DNA of 64,000 nt from Pseudooceanicola sediminis (GCF_003575965.1 NZ_QWJJ01000009.1:1-64000), one strand, 5' to 3'; shown: positions 1 to 8,924, counted from the first letter of the stretch. A program made the numbers and translations. Notes: a model not told the origin generated them from the sequence alone.

Positions 1-1
1 C

Positions 2-208
2 GGGCGGCGCCGTGCCCGGCCGGCGGGCGACGCCAGCGGCACGGCTGACCATGCCGCGCGACAGACAGGCCCGGACGGCCCCACCACGTCGCCCCAGGGG
101 CCAGGCCAGGCGCCCCATTCCGACACTGCGACCGCCGCGCGCCCGCTGTCGGGCACAATGTCCGGCCCGGCCTCGGGGACGTTGCCGCGACCGAACCCGA
201 TCAAGTAG
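2..208 (+). CDS. 3' end of an unidentified protein gene (5' end outside window)
   Basis: Reading from base 2, the frame stays open to a TAG at 206-208, and nearly every third codon position is G or C, as in genuine genes of this genome. The 68 visible residues are rich in Pro, Gly, Ala, Thr and Ser and end in LPRPNPIK, so they look like a flexible, unstructured C-terminal tail; no domain is recognisable and I give no function. A perfect 10-bp inverted repeat begins 6 bases after the stop, which fits the end of a transcription unit. It lies on the same strand as nadD, about 320 bases upstream. The start and the body of the protein lie outside the window. The coding call rests on codon bias and the open frame only. 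Confidence 0.55.
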   Translation, partial: GRRRARPAGDASGTADHAARQTGPDGPTTSPQGPGQAPHSDTATAARPLSGTMSGPASGTLPRPNPIK

Positions 209-214
209 ACCCGT

Positions 215-240
215 CTGCCCGCGATGATCGTCGCGGGCAG
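215..240. terminator. Inverted repeat after the upstream gene, possible terminator
   Basis: CTGCCCGCGA (215-224) and TCGCGGGCAG (231-240) form a perfect 10-bp stem with a 6-base loop. It begins 6 bases after the TAG of the preceding reading frame. No clear T tract follows on either strand, so it may be a weak or Rho-assisted terminator, or only an RNA-stabilising hairpin. Confidence 0.4.
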
Positions 241-245
241 GTCAC

Positions 246-350
246 TCTTGCCCCCGCACTTGCTTCGCCGGTTCCGCCTTGCCCCTGCTCCGCCTTGCCC
301 CCGCTCCGCCTTGCCCCCGCTCCTGTTCCGCCAGCTCCGCCTTGCCCTGA
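246..350. repeat. 16-bp tandem repeat, three near-perfect copies
   Basis: Units TCCGCCTTGCCCCTGC (273-288) and TCCGCCTTGCCCCCGC (289-304 and 305-320) follow each other directly; degenerate copies flank them at about 246-261 and 336-350. The stretch lies in the 5' region of nadD, between the inverted repeat at 215-240 and the GTG start at 532. Short frames through it do not look like real genes. I see no other feature in 351-500. Confidence 0.6.
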
Positions 351-531
351 GTGGCGGCGCGTACCGGCCCGGGGCGCGGGCGGTGCGGGCCCCCTGCGTG
401 CCGTGGCATCCCCGCATCGGGCTTGTAAATGTTTGACTTTCCCGCCGCGTGCGTCACAACCTCCGCCGAATGCCGAAATTGGCGTGCCGCCCGCGCCGGG
501 CCGCACCGCCGCCAGAGAGGGACATGACGAC

Positions 532-1140
532 GTGGTTCAACGCCGTCCATATGCCAGGGCCGGTCAGCGTATCGGCCTGCTGGGCGGGTCATTCGATCCG
601 CCGCACGAAGGCCATGCCCATATCACCCGCGAGGCGTTGAAGCGGTTCGGGCTGGACTCCGTCTGGTGGCTGGTCAGCCCCGGCAATCCGCTCAAGTCCC
701 ATGGCCCTGCGCCGCTGGAAACCCGCCTGGCCGCCAGCCGGGCGCTGGTACAGCATCCGCGTGTCTGCATCACCGGCATCGAGGCCCGCACCAACACGCG
801 CTATACCGCCGAAACCCTGCGGGCGCTGCGCCGGATGTATCCCGGTGTGACCTTCGTGTGGCTGATGGGGGCCGACAACCTGGTACAGTTCGACAAGTGG
901 CAGGAATGGCGCTGGATCATGGAAAACTATCCCATTGGCGTGCTGGCGCGCCCCGGCGAACGGCTGGGCGCGCGCAATTCCCGCGCCGCGAGGATTTTTC
1001 GCAGCCATCGCCTGAAGGGCCGCGAAAGCCGCCTGTTGGGGCGCAGCACCGCGCCCGCGTGGTGCTTTGTCAACGTGCCGATGACGGAAATCTCGTCCTC
1101 GGTGATCCGCCAGCGCGGCGACTGGCGACAAAGTGATTGA
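532..1140 (+). CDS. nadD: Nicotinate-nucleotide adenylyltransferase NadD
   Basis: Transfers AMP from ATP to nicotinate mononucleotide to give deamido-NAD, a cytoplasmic step of NAD biosynthesis. The nucleotidyltransferase signature [11 protein letters not shown] lies near residue 20, with the first His of an HxGH-like pair replaced as usual in this family; [11 protein letters not shown] in the middle and ISSSVIRQR near the C-terminus (the ISST-type motif) are also typical. I chose the GTG at 532 ([15 protein letters not shown]), giving 202 residues, the normal family length, with a purine-rich AGAGAGG at 514-520. The nearby ATG at 524 is out of frame. The frame is open far upstream, but that part is repeat-rich and is not conserved NadD sequence. 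It stands alone or is followed by the carboxypeptidase gene 75 bases downstream. Confidence 0.93.
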   Translation: MVQRRPYARAGQRIGLLGGSFDPPHEGHAHITREALKRFGLDSVWWLVSPGNPLKSHGPAPLETRLAASRALVQHPRVCITGIEARTNTRYTAETLRALRRMYPGVTFVWLMGADNLVQFDKWQEWRWIMENYPIGVLARPGERLGARNSRAARIFRSHRLKGRESRLLGRSTAPAWCFVNVPMTEISSSVIRQRGDWRQSD

Positions 1141-1215
1141 GGTTCCGCCGCGTCGCCCCCTTTACTCTGACCGCCTGCCTTGGCAGGGCTGTCGCGCAGA
1201 ATTAGGCTGGGGCCC

Positions 1216-2739
1216 ATGACATTACAGATTTCCCGACGGATGATGCTGGCTGGCCTGTTCAGCAGCGCCGCCTTGCCCGCCGCACGCCCCGCCCTGGCCG
1301 ATGGACCACTGGATTCGCTGCGTCCGCGCCACCGCCCCGAAGGCCTGATGGAGCGGATCGAGAACGGCGGCTACCCCACCATCAACATGCTGCTGGAGCG
1401 CAACAAGATCAGCGGTCACAGCGCCTTTGCGCTGGCGTCGCTGGAGGACGGTCATATCCTGGAGGGGCACGAGGCGCATCAGCCGCTGCCCCCCGCCAGC
1501 GTCGCCAAGACCCTGACCACGCTTTATGCGCTGGACACGCTGGGGCCGGACTATCGCTTTACCACCCGCCTGCTGGGCACCGGGCCGCTGGAGGGCGGCA
1601 AGCTGATGGGGGACCTGATCCTGGCGGGCGGCGGCGATCCTGATTTCGACACCGACAACCTGGGCGACCTGGCCGGCGGGCTGAAGGCCGCAGGCGTCAC
1701 CGAGGTGACGGGGAATTTCTACTACTACGGCCACTCCCTGCCCGAGGCCCGCCTGATCGACATCGAACAGCCACCCCATGTCGCCTACAACCCCGGTATT
1801 TCGGGGCTGAACCTGAATTACAACCGCGTGCATTTCGAATGGAAGAAGGTGGCGGGGAAATGGGCCCTGACCATGGATGCGCGGGCCGGGAAATACCGCC
1901 CCGACGTGGCCATCGCCAGCATGACGCTGGCCGACAGGGCCGGACCGGTCTTTACCTATGCCGACCGCAACGACCGCGATGAATGGTCGGTGGCCGAATC
2001 CGCGTTGGGATCGCGCGACGGCGCGCGCTGGTTGCCGGTCCGCCGCCCCGCCGCCTATACCGCCGAGGTATTCCAGACGCTGGCGCGGTCCTACGGCATC
2101 GTGCTGGACACCCCGAAGGAAATGCGCGACCTGCCCGCCGACGCGTTTCAGCTGGCCAGTTACCAGAGCCGCCCCTTGCATGCCGTGATCAAGGCGATGC
2201 TGTATTATTCGACCAACCTGACAGCCGAGATCATCGGGCTGACGGCCTCGGTCGCGCGCGGTGTCGCGCCCGGATCGCTGCGCGACTCGGCGCAGGCGAT
2301 GAGCCAGTGGGCACAGCAGCAATACGGCCTGAAAGAGGTGTCGATGGTCGACCATTCGGGGTTGGAGGACGATTCGCGGATTTCGACCGCCGACCTGGTG
2401 AAGATGCTGGCGTCGCGTCAGGCACAGGACAGCCTGCGCCCGCTGCTCAAGGACATCAACCTGCGCAAGGGCGGCAAGGTGATCGATGCCAATCGCCCGA
2501 TGTCGGTGCACGCCAAGACCGGCACGCTGAACTTTGTCTCGGGGCTGGCCGGGTATGTCGTGGGGCCGGACGGCACCGACATGGCCTTTGCCATCCTGTC
2601 CGGCGATGTCGAGATCCGCAAGACGCTGCCGATGGAACAACGCGAACGCCCGCCCGGCGGGCGCACCTGGCTGGCGCGCGCGCGCAACCTGCAACAGGAT
2701 CTGATCGAACGCTGGGGCGGGGTCTACGGCACCGGCTGA
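1216..2739 (+). CDS. dacB: D-alanyl-D-alanine carboxypeptidase/endopeptidase, PBP4 type (peptidase S13)
   Basis: A periplasmic penicillin-binding protein that trims D-Ala from peptidoglycan stem peptides or cuts cross-links. All three active-site motifs are visible: SVAK (SxxK, the acylated Ser, near residue 93), STN (SxN, in YYSTNLTAE) and KTG (in HAKTGTLNFVSG). The N-terminus, ISRRMMLAGLFSSAALP followed by ARPALA, is a signal peptide with a twin-arginine look. The ATG at 1216 is preferred over the in-frame ATG at 1180 because GGGGCC precedes it and the shorter form puts the signal peptide at the very N-terminus; the product is 507 residues, normal for S13. It is convergent with the TerB-like gene, with 50 bases between them and no clear terminator. 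Confidence 0.92.
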   Translation: MTLQISRRMMLAGLFSSAALPAARPALADGPLDSLRPRHRPEGLMERIENGGYPTINMLLERNKISGHSAFALASLEDGHILEGHEAHQPLPPASVAKTLTTLYALDTLGPDYRFTTRLLGTGPLEGGKLMGDLILAGGGDPDFDTDNLGDLAGGLKAAGVTEVTGNFYYYGHSLPEARLIDIEQPPHVAYNPGISGLNLNYNRVHFEWKKVAGKWALTMDARAGKYRPDVAIASMTLADRAGPVFTYADRNDRDEWSVAESALGSRDGARWLPVRRPAAYTAEVFQTLARSYGIVLDTPKEMRDLPADAFQLASYQSRPLHAVIKAMLYYSTNLTAEIIGLTASVARGVAPGSLRDSAQAMSQWAQQQYGLKEVSMVDHSGLEDDSRISTADLVKMLASRQAQDSLRPLLKDINLRKGGKVIDANRPMSVHAKTGTLNFVSGLAGYVVGPDGTDMAFAILSGDVEIRKTLPMEQRERPPGGRTWLARARNLQQDLIERWGGVYGTG

Positions 2740-2789
2740 TCGTGCCAGAGCCGGCCCGCGCCGCCGCCCGCCTGCGCGCCGGAATGCGC

Positions 2790-3215
2790 CTATTGCGTCA
2801 GGTGCCGGGCGCGCGCGCCACGTTCGATGGCGGCGGCATGCAGCCGGTCGAGCGCCAGTTCATAGCGGATCTCCTCAAGCAGGCGCAGTTCGGGTTCGCG
2901 CAGGGTGCCATCGGCGGCGGCGACATCGCAGGCCAGCGCATAGGCGGTTTCGAACAGCCGTTCGGGCAGATGTTCGCGCATCAGGCCGAACAGGGCGTCC
3001 AGCCCGTCTTCCTCGGCAAACAGATCGAACACGATCGACGACATCTGGGTGATGCGGGAATCGTCGTAATCGGCAAAGATCGGCAGCGTGTTGACCTGGT
3101 TCTCGATCTTGATCAGTTCGGATGTCCGCACCGTTTCGTCCGAGACGGAGACCGCGATCATCAGCAGGACAAGGCAATCCTGTGGCGAAAGCGAATGGGG
3201 GGTGTCTGAAGTCAT
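2790..3215 (-). CDS. TerB-family protein (tellurite-resistance-like domain)
   Basis: A 141-residue, all-helical soluble protein with a TerB/DjlA-like acidic domain covering most of its length (ALACDVAAADGTLREPELRLLEEI is the signature segment, with the Asp/Glu pairs expected for a metal-binding helical bundle). The C-terminal DRLHAAAIERGARARH is typical of the version found in Rhodobacterales. Function is unknown; membership of the TerB superfamily does not imply tellurite resistance. The frame is open upstream to 3428, but the ATG at 3215 (MTSDTPHS) is preferred: it leaves a normal divergent intergenic gap to lysyl-tRNA synthetase, and AAGG lies upstream. Confidence 0.82.
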   Translation of the reverse strand: MTSDTPHSLSPQDCLVLLMIAVSVSDETVRTSELIKIENQVNTLPIFADYDDSRITQMSSIVFDLFAEEDGLDALFGLMREHLPERLFETAYALACDVAAADGTLREPELRLLEEIRYELALDRLHAAAIERGARARHLTQ

Positions 3216-3269
3216 GGAATGCGGCCTTGTATCATTTGAAAGCGTTTGCGTCGGCTTGGGGGCAGAATA

Positions 3270-3298
3270 TTGACCTATCGGGGTGCGGGCAATAGGAA
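3270..3298 (+). promoter_or_regulatory. Possible promoter of the lysyl-tRNA synthetase gene
   Basis: TTGACC at 3270-3275 resembles a -35 box. Seventeen bases later, TAGGAA (3293-3298) is a poor -10 match. It lies in the divergent gap 3216-3357, about 60 bases before the ATG. Weak evidence. Confidence 0.25.
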
Positions 3299-3357
3299 GC
3301 GCCAGTCCCACAAGGCGAATAGCCCGACCCAGGGCATCAGAACCGATGGAGTGAACC

Positions 3358-4932
3358 ATGTCAGACCTGCGCGACGCTGCACTTGAATCGAAGGCCTGGC
3401 CTTTCGAAGAGGCCCGCCGTCTGGCCAAGCGGTATGAAAAGGCCGCCCCCGAAAAGGGCTTTGTTCTGTTCGAAACCGGCTATGGCCCCAGCGGCCTGCC
3501 CCATATCGGCACCTTTGGCGAAGTGCTGCGCACCACGATGATCCGCCGCGCCTTTGAGGTGATTTCGGATATCCCGACCCGCCTGATCTGTTTTTCCGAC
3601 GATATGGACGGGATGCGCAAGGTGCCCGGCAACGTCCCCAACCAGGACCTGCTGAAAGAAAATCTGCACCGCCCGCTGACCAGTGTGCCCGACCCGTTCG
3701 AACAGTTCGACAGTTTCGGTGACCATAACAACGCCATGCTGCGGCGGTTTCTGGATACCTTCGGGTTCGAGTACGATTTCTATTCCGCGACCGAATTCTA
3801 TGCCACGGGCCAGTTCGACGAGGTGCTGAAACGCGCCGTCGAGAAATACGACGACGTGATGAAGGTCATGCTGAAATCCTTGCGCGAAGAACGCCAGCAG
3901 ACCTATTCGATCTTTCTGCCGATCCATCCCGAAACCGGCCGCGTGCTGTATGTGCCGATGAAAAAGGTCGACCGCGAAAATTACACCGTGACCTTCGACG
4001 ACGAAGAGGGCCGCGAATGGACCCTGCCCGTCACCGGAGGCCACGTGAAATTGCAGTGGAAACCCGATTTTGGCGCTCGCTGGGCCGCGCTGGACGTCGA
4101 TTTCGAGATGTACGGCAAGGACCATTCCACCAACACCCCGATCTACGACCGCATCTGCGAGATCCTGGGCGGCCGCAAGCCCGAGCATTTCACCTATGAA
4201 CTGTTCCTGGACGACAAGGGGCAGAAGATCTCGAAATCCTCCGGCAACGGCATCTCGATCGACCAGTGGCTGACCTATGCCAGCACCGAAAGCCTGTCGT
4301 ATTTCATGTTCCAGAAACCGAAGACGGCGAAACGGATGTATTTCGACGTGATCCCCAAGGCGATGGACGAATACCACCAGCAGCTGCGCGCCTATGCCGG
4401 GCAGGATGCCAAGGCGCGTCTGGCCAACCCGGTCTGGCATATCCACGCAGGCGACGTGCCGCAAAGCGACATGGTGGTACCCTTTTCGATGTTGCTGAAC
4501 CTCGCCTCGGTGTCCGGGGCCGAGGACAAGGAAACGCTCTGGGGGTTCATCCGCCGCTATGCCCCCGATGCCTCCGCCGAAACCAATCCGCAGATGGATC
4601 AGGCCGCCGGGTTCGCCGTGCGCTACTACAATGACTTCGTGAAGCCGGAAAAGACCTTCCGTGCGCCGACCGATCTGGAACGCGAGGCGCTGATCGAACT
4701 GCGCGACATCCTGCGCGCCTGGGATGGCCCGCTGGACGACGAAGCCCTGCAAACCGAGGTCTATGCCGTCGGCAAGGAGCGGTTCGAGCCGCTGCGCGCC
4801 TGGTTCACCGCCCTCTACGAAGTATTGCTGGGGGCCAGCCAGGGGCCGCGCTTTGGCGGGTTCATCGCGCTGTATGGCGTGGCCGAAACGGCCGATCTGA
4901 TCGACGACGCGCTGGCCGGCAAGTTCCTCTAG
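3358..4932 (+). CDS. lysS: Lysyl-tRNA synthetase, class I
   Basis: Charges tRNA-Lys with lysine. This is the class I, archaeal-type enzyme, also found in many alphaproteobacteria in place of the class II enzyme. Class I signatures are present: [14 protein letters not shown] (HIGH motif as HIGT, near residue 50) and KISKSSG (KMSKS motif, near residue 290). The length, 524 residues, is usual for the family. The ATG at 3358 directly follows an AT-richer gap and is the natural start ([14 protein letters not shown]). An intrinsic terminator follows at 4957-4983, so the gene is probably transcribed alone. Confidence 0.96.
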   Translation: MSDLRDAALESKAWPFEEARRLAKRYEKAAPEKGFVLFETGYGPSGLPHIGTFGEVLRTTMIRRAFEVISDIPTRLICFSDDMDGMRKVPGNVPNQDLLKENLHRPLTSVPDPFEQFDSFGDHNNAMLRRFLDTFGFEYDFYSATEFYATGQFDEVLKRAVEKYDDVMKVMLKSLREERQQTYSIFLPIHPETGRVLYVPMKKVDRENYTVTFDDEEGREWTLPVTGGHVKLQWKPDFGARWAALDVDFEMYGKDHSTNTPIYDRICEILGGRKPEHFTYELFLDDKGQKISKSSGNGISIDQWLTYASTESLSYFMFQKPKTAKRMYFDVIPKAMDEYHQQLRAYAGQDAKARLANPVWHIHAGDVPQSDMVVPFSMLLNLASVSGAEDKETLWGFIRRYAPDASAETNPQMDQAAGFAVRYYNDFVKPEKTFRAPTDLEREALIELRDILRAWDGPLDDEALQTEVYAVGKERFEPLRAWFTALYEVLLGASQGPRFGGFIALYGVAETADLIDDALAGKFL

Positions 4933-4956
4933 CGCGATCGCGCATCACGCGAAACG

Positions 4957-4983
4957 GGGGCGTCCTGCGGGGCGCCCCTTTTT
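4957..4983 (+). terminator. Intrinsic terminator of lysS
   Basis: GGGGCG (4957-4962) pairs with CGCCCC (4973-4978) across a 10-base loop and is followed at once by TTTTT. It lies 25 bases after the lysS stop. Confidence 0.75.
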
Positions 4984-5109
4984 GTTGCCAGCCTTATTTT
5001 GCGCGACGTGAAACTTCTGGACCGGGGCGCGCGTAACTCTAGATACCACGCACGGACTCTCGGGCAAGGGGGGCCAGCCGGTGCCGCGGTACAGCAGGAG
5101 GTGCGCAGC

Positions 5110-5544
5110 ATGAAACACCTGTCATTCGTCGCGGTCATTCTGGCCCTGCTGGTCTTTGCCGTCTCTCTTCTGATGCCGCCGTCGGCGCGCGCGCAGCCGG
5201 CCCCCCTGAACGGTCCCGAAGCCGTTATTTCGCAACAGTTGCAGGCCTTCGACGCCGAAGACTTCGACCGCGCCTGGGGCTATGCCAGCCCGACGATCCA
5301 GGGCGTATTCGGAACGGTGGACAACTTTGGCGCCATGGTGCGCGATGGTTATCCGATGGTGCACCATTCGCGCAGCCATCGCTTTGCCGGGCAGGACGAA
5401 CGTGGCGGGCGGACCTATCAGAAGGTCGAGATCGAAGACACCGATGGTCGCCTGCACCTGCTGGAATACGCGATGATCCAGACGCCGGAGGGCTGGAAGA
5501 TCGACGCCGTGCGTATGCTCAAGATGCCGGGGCTGGCGGTCTAG
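5110..5544 (+). CDS. Exported DUF4864-family protein
   Basis: A 144-residue protein with a cleavable Sec signal peptide (MKHLSFVAVILALLVFAVSLLM, cleavage after ARAQ) and a mature domain of the SnoaL/NTF2-like DUF4864 type (VISQQLQAFDAEDFDRAWGYASP, later GWKIDAVRML). Members are small periplasmic or lipid-facing proteins of unknown function. The start is decided by a strong AGGAGG 11 bases before the ATG at 5110; the frame is open further upstream to 4999, but there it crosses the terminator region of lysS and lacks a ribosome site. Confidence 0.82.
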   Translation: MKHLSFVAVILALLVFAVSLLMPPSARAQPAPLNGPEAVISQQLQAFDAEDFDRAWGYASPTIQGVFGTVDNFGAMVRDGYPMVHHSRSHRFAGQDERGGRTYQKVEIEDTDGRLHLLEYAMIQTPEGWKIDAVRMLKMPGLAV

Positions 5545-5788
5545 CCCCGCGCAGCGCCGCGCGCCTGCCCCCCCTCTCCGGCGTTTGCCGCCCTCTGAAC
5601 GTCCAAGCTTTCAGCATCCACGACGGCCCTGCCTCGATTCAACCCAGACGGGTGCCCTTTCGGCCACAGCGCCCCGGGATACCGTCGCCCTGGCCGTTCA
5701 CGGGGTTGTGCGCCCCGGATCGCGGCGGGCAGCCTTTTTGCGTAGCGGGCAATTTCCCCCGCAAAGCCATACGCATAAGAGGTATTTC

Positions 5789-6418
5789 ATGAAAACGACG
5801 ATTTGTGCGGCCACGCTGGCAACCCTGATTGGCGCGACGGCAGCACAGGCACAAGACGCCGCGCTGACGCTGGATGCGGGCCTGTCCACCCTCGGGGTGT
5901 TTGTCCAGCCGGTCTATGCCCTGAACGATCGCGTCAGCCTGCGTGCCCCGATCTATTACGGTGCGTTCAGCGATACATTCGAGTTCGACGACAATTCCGT
6001 TGACGGAGAGCTGAAGGCGCTGTCGGCGGCGCTGGCGGCGAATTTCTTTCCGATGGGCACGGGGTTCTTCCTGTCCGGCGGCGTCGCCTTCGGCGGATAC
6101 GAGGCGAACGGCAGCACGGACGAGATCACCGCGAACGGGTCGACCTATACCGGCGATTTCGGCGTGTCTCTGAAGCAGAAGAAAACCGTCGCGCCCCAGC
6201 TTTCGATGGGATTTCGCCAGAAAAACAAAGGGGGCATGACCGCATCGTTTGAAATTGGCGCGCGCTTTGCCAGCTACGAGATGTCGATCAGCGGCGCCGA
6301 ACAGCTCTCTCCCCAGGGTCAGAGCGACGTGGCCGACGAAGTGGCCAAGACCAACCGCGACCTGGATGATTATGACGTGATCCCCTTCCTCGGCCTGTCG
6401 GTCGGCTGGGCGTTCTGA
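5789..6418 (+). CDS. Outer-membrane beta-barrel protein
   Basis: A 209-residue protein with a signal peptide (MKTTICAATLATLIGATAAQAQ) and alternating amphipathic strands ending in an aromatic residue (LGLSVGWAF), the C-terminal F typical of outer-membrane barrels recognised by BamA. It is short enough for an 8-stranded barrel of the OmpW/OmpX general class, but I cannot assign a family. AAGAGG precedes the ATG at 5789; the frame is open upstream to 5585, without support there. The gap 5545-5788 shows no other feature. Confidence 0.7.
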   Translation: MKTTICAATLATLIGATAAQAQDAALTLDAGLSTLGVFVQPVYALNDRVSLRAPIYYGAFSDTFEFDDNSVDGELKALSAALAANFFPMGTGFFLSGGVAFGGYEANGSTDEITANGSTYTGDFGVSLKQKKTVAPQLSMGFRQKNKGGMTASFEIGARFASYEMSISGAEQLSPQGQSDVADEVAKTNRDLDDYDVIPFLGLSVGWAF

Positions 6419-6426
6419 CCCCCACC

Positions 6427-6459
6427 GCCCGGGGGATTGTCTGCACCCGGCCCCCGGGC
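6427..6459. terminator. GC-rich hairpin between convergent barrel genes
   Basis: GCCCGGGGG (6427-6435) and CCCCCGGGC (6451-6459) form a perfect 9-bp stem with a 15-base loop, in the 85-base gap between two convergent genes. There is no T tract, so termination is plausible rather than shown. Confidence 0.4.
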
Positions 6460-6503
6460 CCCGCCCCTGACGCCGCGCCGCACGCCCGGGGGTGACGCAC
6501 GCC

Positions 6504-7274
6504 TCAGAATTCGCGCCAGACGCCGAATTTCAGACGATAGCGTTCGCTGTTCATCACGCTGGTCGAGGCCCCGACATCCAGCGTCAGCCGCGGCTTGATC
6601 TGCCACGCGAACGAGGCCGCGAGCCGCGCAAAGGGGGCATCGCCGTGCTGATGCCCGGTTTGCAGCTGGACATAGGTTTTCGACCGCGCGCCAAGCGTCA
6701 GCCCGAAGGTCGTGTCGACCTTCCAGTCGACGGCATCGCTCTGGCTGAAATATTCCGCTGCACCCTCAAGCGTGATCCAGCCCTCGGGCCGGGACAACCC
6801 CCGCCCAAGGGACACGCCCGGGCGCACGACCGCCTCGCCCGCGACAAGGCCGACCCCCAGTTCCGAGGCGATGTTCACCCCCAGTATCTGCGGCAGCGGC
6901 ACGGTCGCGAAAAGGATCAGCTTGTCAAAGCCCGAGATCGCGCCGCCGACATCGACGCCGATGTTGATCTGATCGCTCAGGCCGTATTCATGGTAGTAGG
7001 TCAGGGATTTCGACCAATCGGCGCCCGTCGCACTGTGAAACCGCAGCGCCGCCGCCGCAAAGTGCTTGCCCTTGCCGCGTGGCCACGCCCCGGCCTGCGC
7101 GGCCCCGGTGGCCAGACCCGTGGCAAGGGACAGAACAAGGGCGATGGCAAGGCCTGCCGCCAGTCGTCTGGAAAGGCGCAGCGCCAGTCGGGCGAAGGCA
7201 CCCTGCCCATGCGCTTTTCGCGACAGGCGCGGCCCCTTCCCCGCGAAGAGAGGCGCTGGTCCCAGCGGTGCCAT
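6504..7274 (-). CDS. Second outer-membrane beta-barrel-like protein
   Basis: About 256 residues. A basic N-terminal stretch is followed by a hydrophobic segment (RRLAAGLAIALVLSLATGLA) with a likely cleavage after GAAQA, then strand-rich sequence ending in FGVWREF with a terminal Phe, as in outer-membrane proteins. No named family recognised. The ATG at 7274 (MAPLGPAPL) is chosen because GGAG motifs lie just upstream; the frame is open to 7349, so the true start could be earlier. A CtrA-box-like sequence lies about 170 bases upstream, so it may be cell-cycle or motility regulated (inference). Confidence 0.62.
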   Translation of the reverse strand: MAPLGPAPLFAGKGPRLSRKAHGQGAFARLALRLSRRLAAGLAIALVLSLATGLATGAAQAGAWPRGKGKHFAAAALRFHSATGADWSKSLTYYHEYGLSDQINIGVDVGGAISGFDKLILFATVPLPQILGVNIASELGVGLVAGEAVVRPGVSLGRGLSRPEGWITLEGAAEYFSQSDAVDWKVDTTFGLTLGARSKTYVQLQTGHQHGDAPFARLAASFAWQIKPRLTLDVGASTSVMNSERYRLKFGVWREF

Positions 7275-7439
7275 GCTCCACGCTCCGGCCGGGTTCGTGC
7301 GCGGCAACCAAGGGCAGCCGCGATCGCGCAAGCGCCCCCCTCGCACCATCCTGTTTCCCCTCTCCGCTCGCGGTCGGCCGCTGGCACACCTTCCGGCCCC
7401 CTGCGGACCGGCATCCGCCCGATGCTGTGGGGAAATTGG

Positions 7440-7454
7440 TTAACGATTGGCTAA
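7440..7454 (-). promoter_or_regulatory. CtrA-box-like site upstream of the barrel gene
   Basis: On the minus strand this reads TTAG-N7-TTAA, seven of eight matches to the CtrA consensus TTAA-N7-TTAA. It lies between the CtrA-like regulator gene (ends 7517) and the start of the barrel gene (7274), which it could control. Confidence 0.4.
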
Positions 7455-7516
7455 GCGGGACGGGCAGCAGGCAGGCACTGTGCGCCCGCCGACCGCCTTG
7501 CAGGCCCTGCGCGCGA

Positions 7517-8230
7517 TCAGGCGGCGACGGCACGCGACGGGGTGGCCCGGCGCGGCGGGGTCAGCGCAGGCATCCGAATGCCCTGGCCAAAGGTCGTGAC
7601 GATCACGTCGCTGCCCGCGCCGATCGCGGCCAGCTTGGCCCGGATACGGCAGATATAGACGTCGACAATCTTGGGATCAGGCTCGTCCTGCCAGGCATAA
7701 AGCTGCATCATCACCTGTTCGCGCGTGACCATCGCCCCGGCACGCAGGACCAGCATCTCGATCAGCTCGTATTCCAGCCGGGTCAGGTGGATCGGCATGT
7801 CGTCGTAGTGCACCTTGCGCGCGTCGATATCGACGCTGAGCGCGCCCGTTTCCAGAACGGGTTGGGCAAATCCCGCTGCCCGGCGGATATAGGCGCGCAG
7901 CCGTGCCGCGATTTCGGCGGGTTTGCAGGGCCATTCGATCACGTCGTCCGCGCCCCGAATGAGGAACCGCGTGCGATCCGCCTCGGTCACGCTGCGCGAT
8001 ACGACGCAGATCACAAGGCGCGGATACTGGTTGCGCAGCCGCCCGATCAGGTCGCCCGCCGCCATGTCCGGCAGATCCGGGTCGATGATCACGGCGTTCT
8101 GTTCAGCCGAGGCAAGGTATTCCAGCACTTCGCCACCGTTGGCAGCGTCGGTGATGTAATAGCCTTGCTGACCCATCGCATGGGCCAGACCGGCAATGTT
8201 CCATGTGGTATCTGTAACGAGAAGGCGCAT
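7517..8230 (-). CDS. CtrA-family response regulator (receiver + OmpR-type winged helix)
   Basis: A 237-residue DNA-binding response regulator. The receiver (1-120) has the phosphoacceptor Asp50 (IIDPDLPDM) and the conserved Lys (EWPCKP, about 103); the acidic pocket near residue 7 is reduced to T-D. The effector domain (130-225) carries the CtrA hallmark DEPDPKIVDVYICRIRAKL, so the closest kin is CtrA, the alphaproteobacterial cell-cycle and motility regulator. The final wing (TFGQGIRMP) departs from the CtrA form VWGRGYVLRE, so I read it as a CtrA paralogue, not CtrA itself. The ATG at 8230 starts exactly at the receiver (MRLLVTDT). The 314-base upstream region holds an inverted repeat of the CtrA half-site, suggesting autoregulation or control by CtrA. 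Confidence 0.85.
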   Translation of the reverse strand: MRLLVTDTTWNIAGLAHAMGQQGYYITDAANGGEVLEYLASAEQNAVIIDPDLPDMAAGDLIGRLRNQYPRLVICVVSRSVTEADRTRFLIRGADDVIEWPCKPAEIAARLRAYIRRAAGFAQPVLETGALSVDIDARKVHYDDMPIHLTRLEYELIEMLVLRAGAMVTREQVMMQLYAWQDEPDPKIVDVYICRIRAKLAAIGAGSDVIVTTFGQGIRMPALTPPRRATPSRAVAA

Positions 8231-8437
8231 CCTGGATCTCCTGTCCTGCGGGCGAGCCGAGGATGAGAGGATGCAGGGACGATCAATGAATGGGACGCGC
8301 CTGCGGCCCACACCGTCGTACTCATGTGAAAGAAAGGGCGGCCTTCTGCCGCGCCACCGCTGCACCCGGGTCTGTCGGGTGCGGGGCGTAACCAGATATA
8401 TACCGCGTTCGGGCGGTCCGGTCATTCCAATTTTCGT

Positions 8438-8470
8438 AATTAACCATGCTTTTCAGTCGCTTGGTTAATT
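8438..8470. promoter_or_regulatory. Inverted repeat of TTAACCA (CtrA-type half-sites)
   Basis: AATTAACCA (8438-8446) and TGGTTAATT (8462-8470) are perfect 9-bp arms 15 bases apart, in the AT-rich part of the divergent gap between the CtrA-like regulator and the zinc-ribbon gene. The left arm reads TTAACCAT, the half-site known for CtrA. The rest of 8231-8544 shows no gene. Confidence 0.5.
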
Positions 8471-8544
8471 CATCACGAAGAGTTTTGTTGATGCGGCCCC
8501 GACGCATTCCCATCTCAGCCGAACCGCAATGAGGAGGTAAGGCG

Positions 8545-8838
8545 ATGAAATGCCCTGTGGATGGAAGCGATCTGACGATGACCGAGCGGCAGGGGGTCGA
8601 GATCGACTATTGCCCGAAATGCCGTGGCATCTGGCTGGACCGGGGAGAGCTGGACAAGATCATCGACCGGTCCGCCGATGACGTGCTGGGCTACCCGCCG
8701 GTCCGCGCCGCCCCCAATCGCGACCCGCGCGGCGGGTTCGGGCGCGAAGGCTATCGCACGGACGACCGCCCCTATGATCCGCGCTATGACAAGCGAAAGA
8801 AGAAATCGTCCCTGCTGAAGGAGCTGTTCGATTTCTGA
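8545..8838 (+). CDS. Small zinc-ribbon protein (zf-TFIIB family)
   Basis: A 97-residue protein with an N-terminal TFIIB-type zinc ribbon: CPVDGSDL at residues 3-10 and CPKCRGIWLDRGELDKI around 24-40 supply the Cys ligands, and the GIWLDRGEL element is diagnostic of the family. The C-terminal half is Arg/Asp/Pro-rich and ends in a basic KKKSSLLKELFDF tail. Function is unknown; it is probably nucleic-acid or protein binding. A strong GAGGAGG lies 8 bases before the ATG. A bidirectional terminator at 8893-8924 closes the unit. Confidence 0.85.
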   Translation: MKCPVDGSDLTMTERQGVEIDYCPKCRGIWLDRGELDKIIDRSADDVLGYPPVRAAPNRDPRGGFGREGYRTDDRPYDPRYDKRKKKSSLLKELFDF

Positions 8839-8892
8839 GGCGCGACTGTTTCTCGGGCGTGACTGCTTGTGAGGGGTAAGTGCACAGACAAA

Positions 8893-8924
8893 AAGGGCGG
8901 CGGGATCCGCACCCCGCCGCCTTT
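8893..8924. terminator. Bidirectional terminator between the zinc-ribbon gene and the RND operon
   Basis: GGCGGCGGG (8896-8904) pairs with CCCGCCGCC (8913-8921) over an 8-base loop, flanked by AAAA on the left and TTT on the right, so it can act on both convergent transcripts. Confidence 0.75.

Noticed and set aside
2790-3428. Longer version of the TerB-like gene starting at 3428
   Set aside because: It would overlap the start of lysS on the other strand; the ATG at 3215 matches the family N-terminus.
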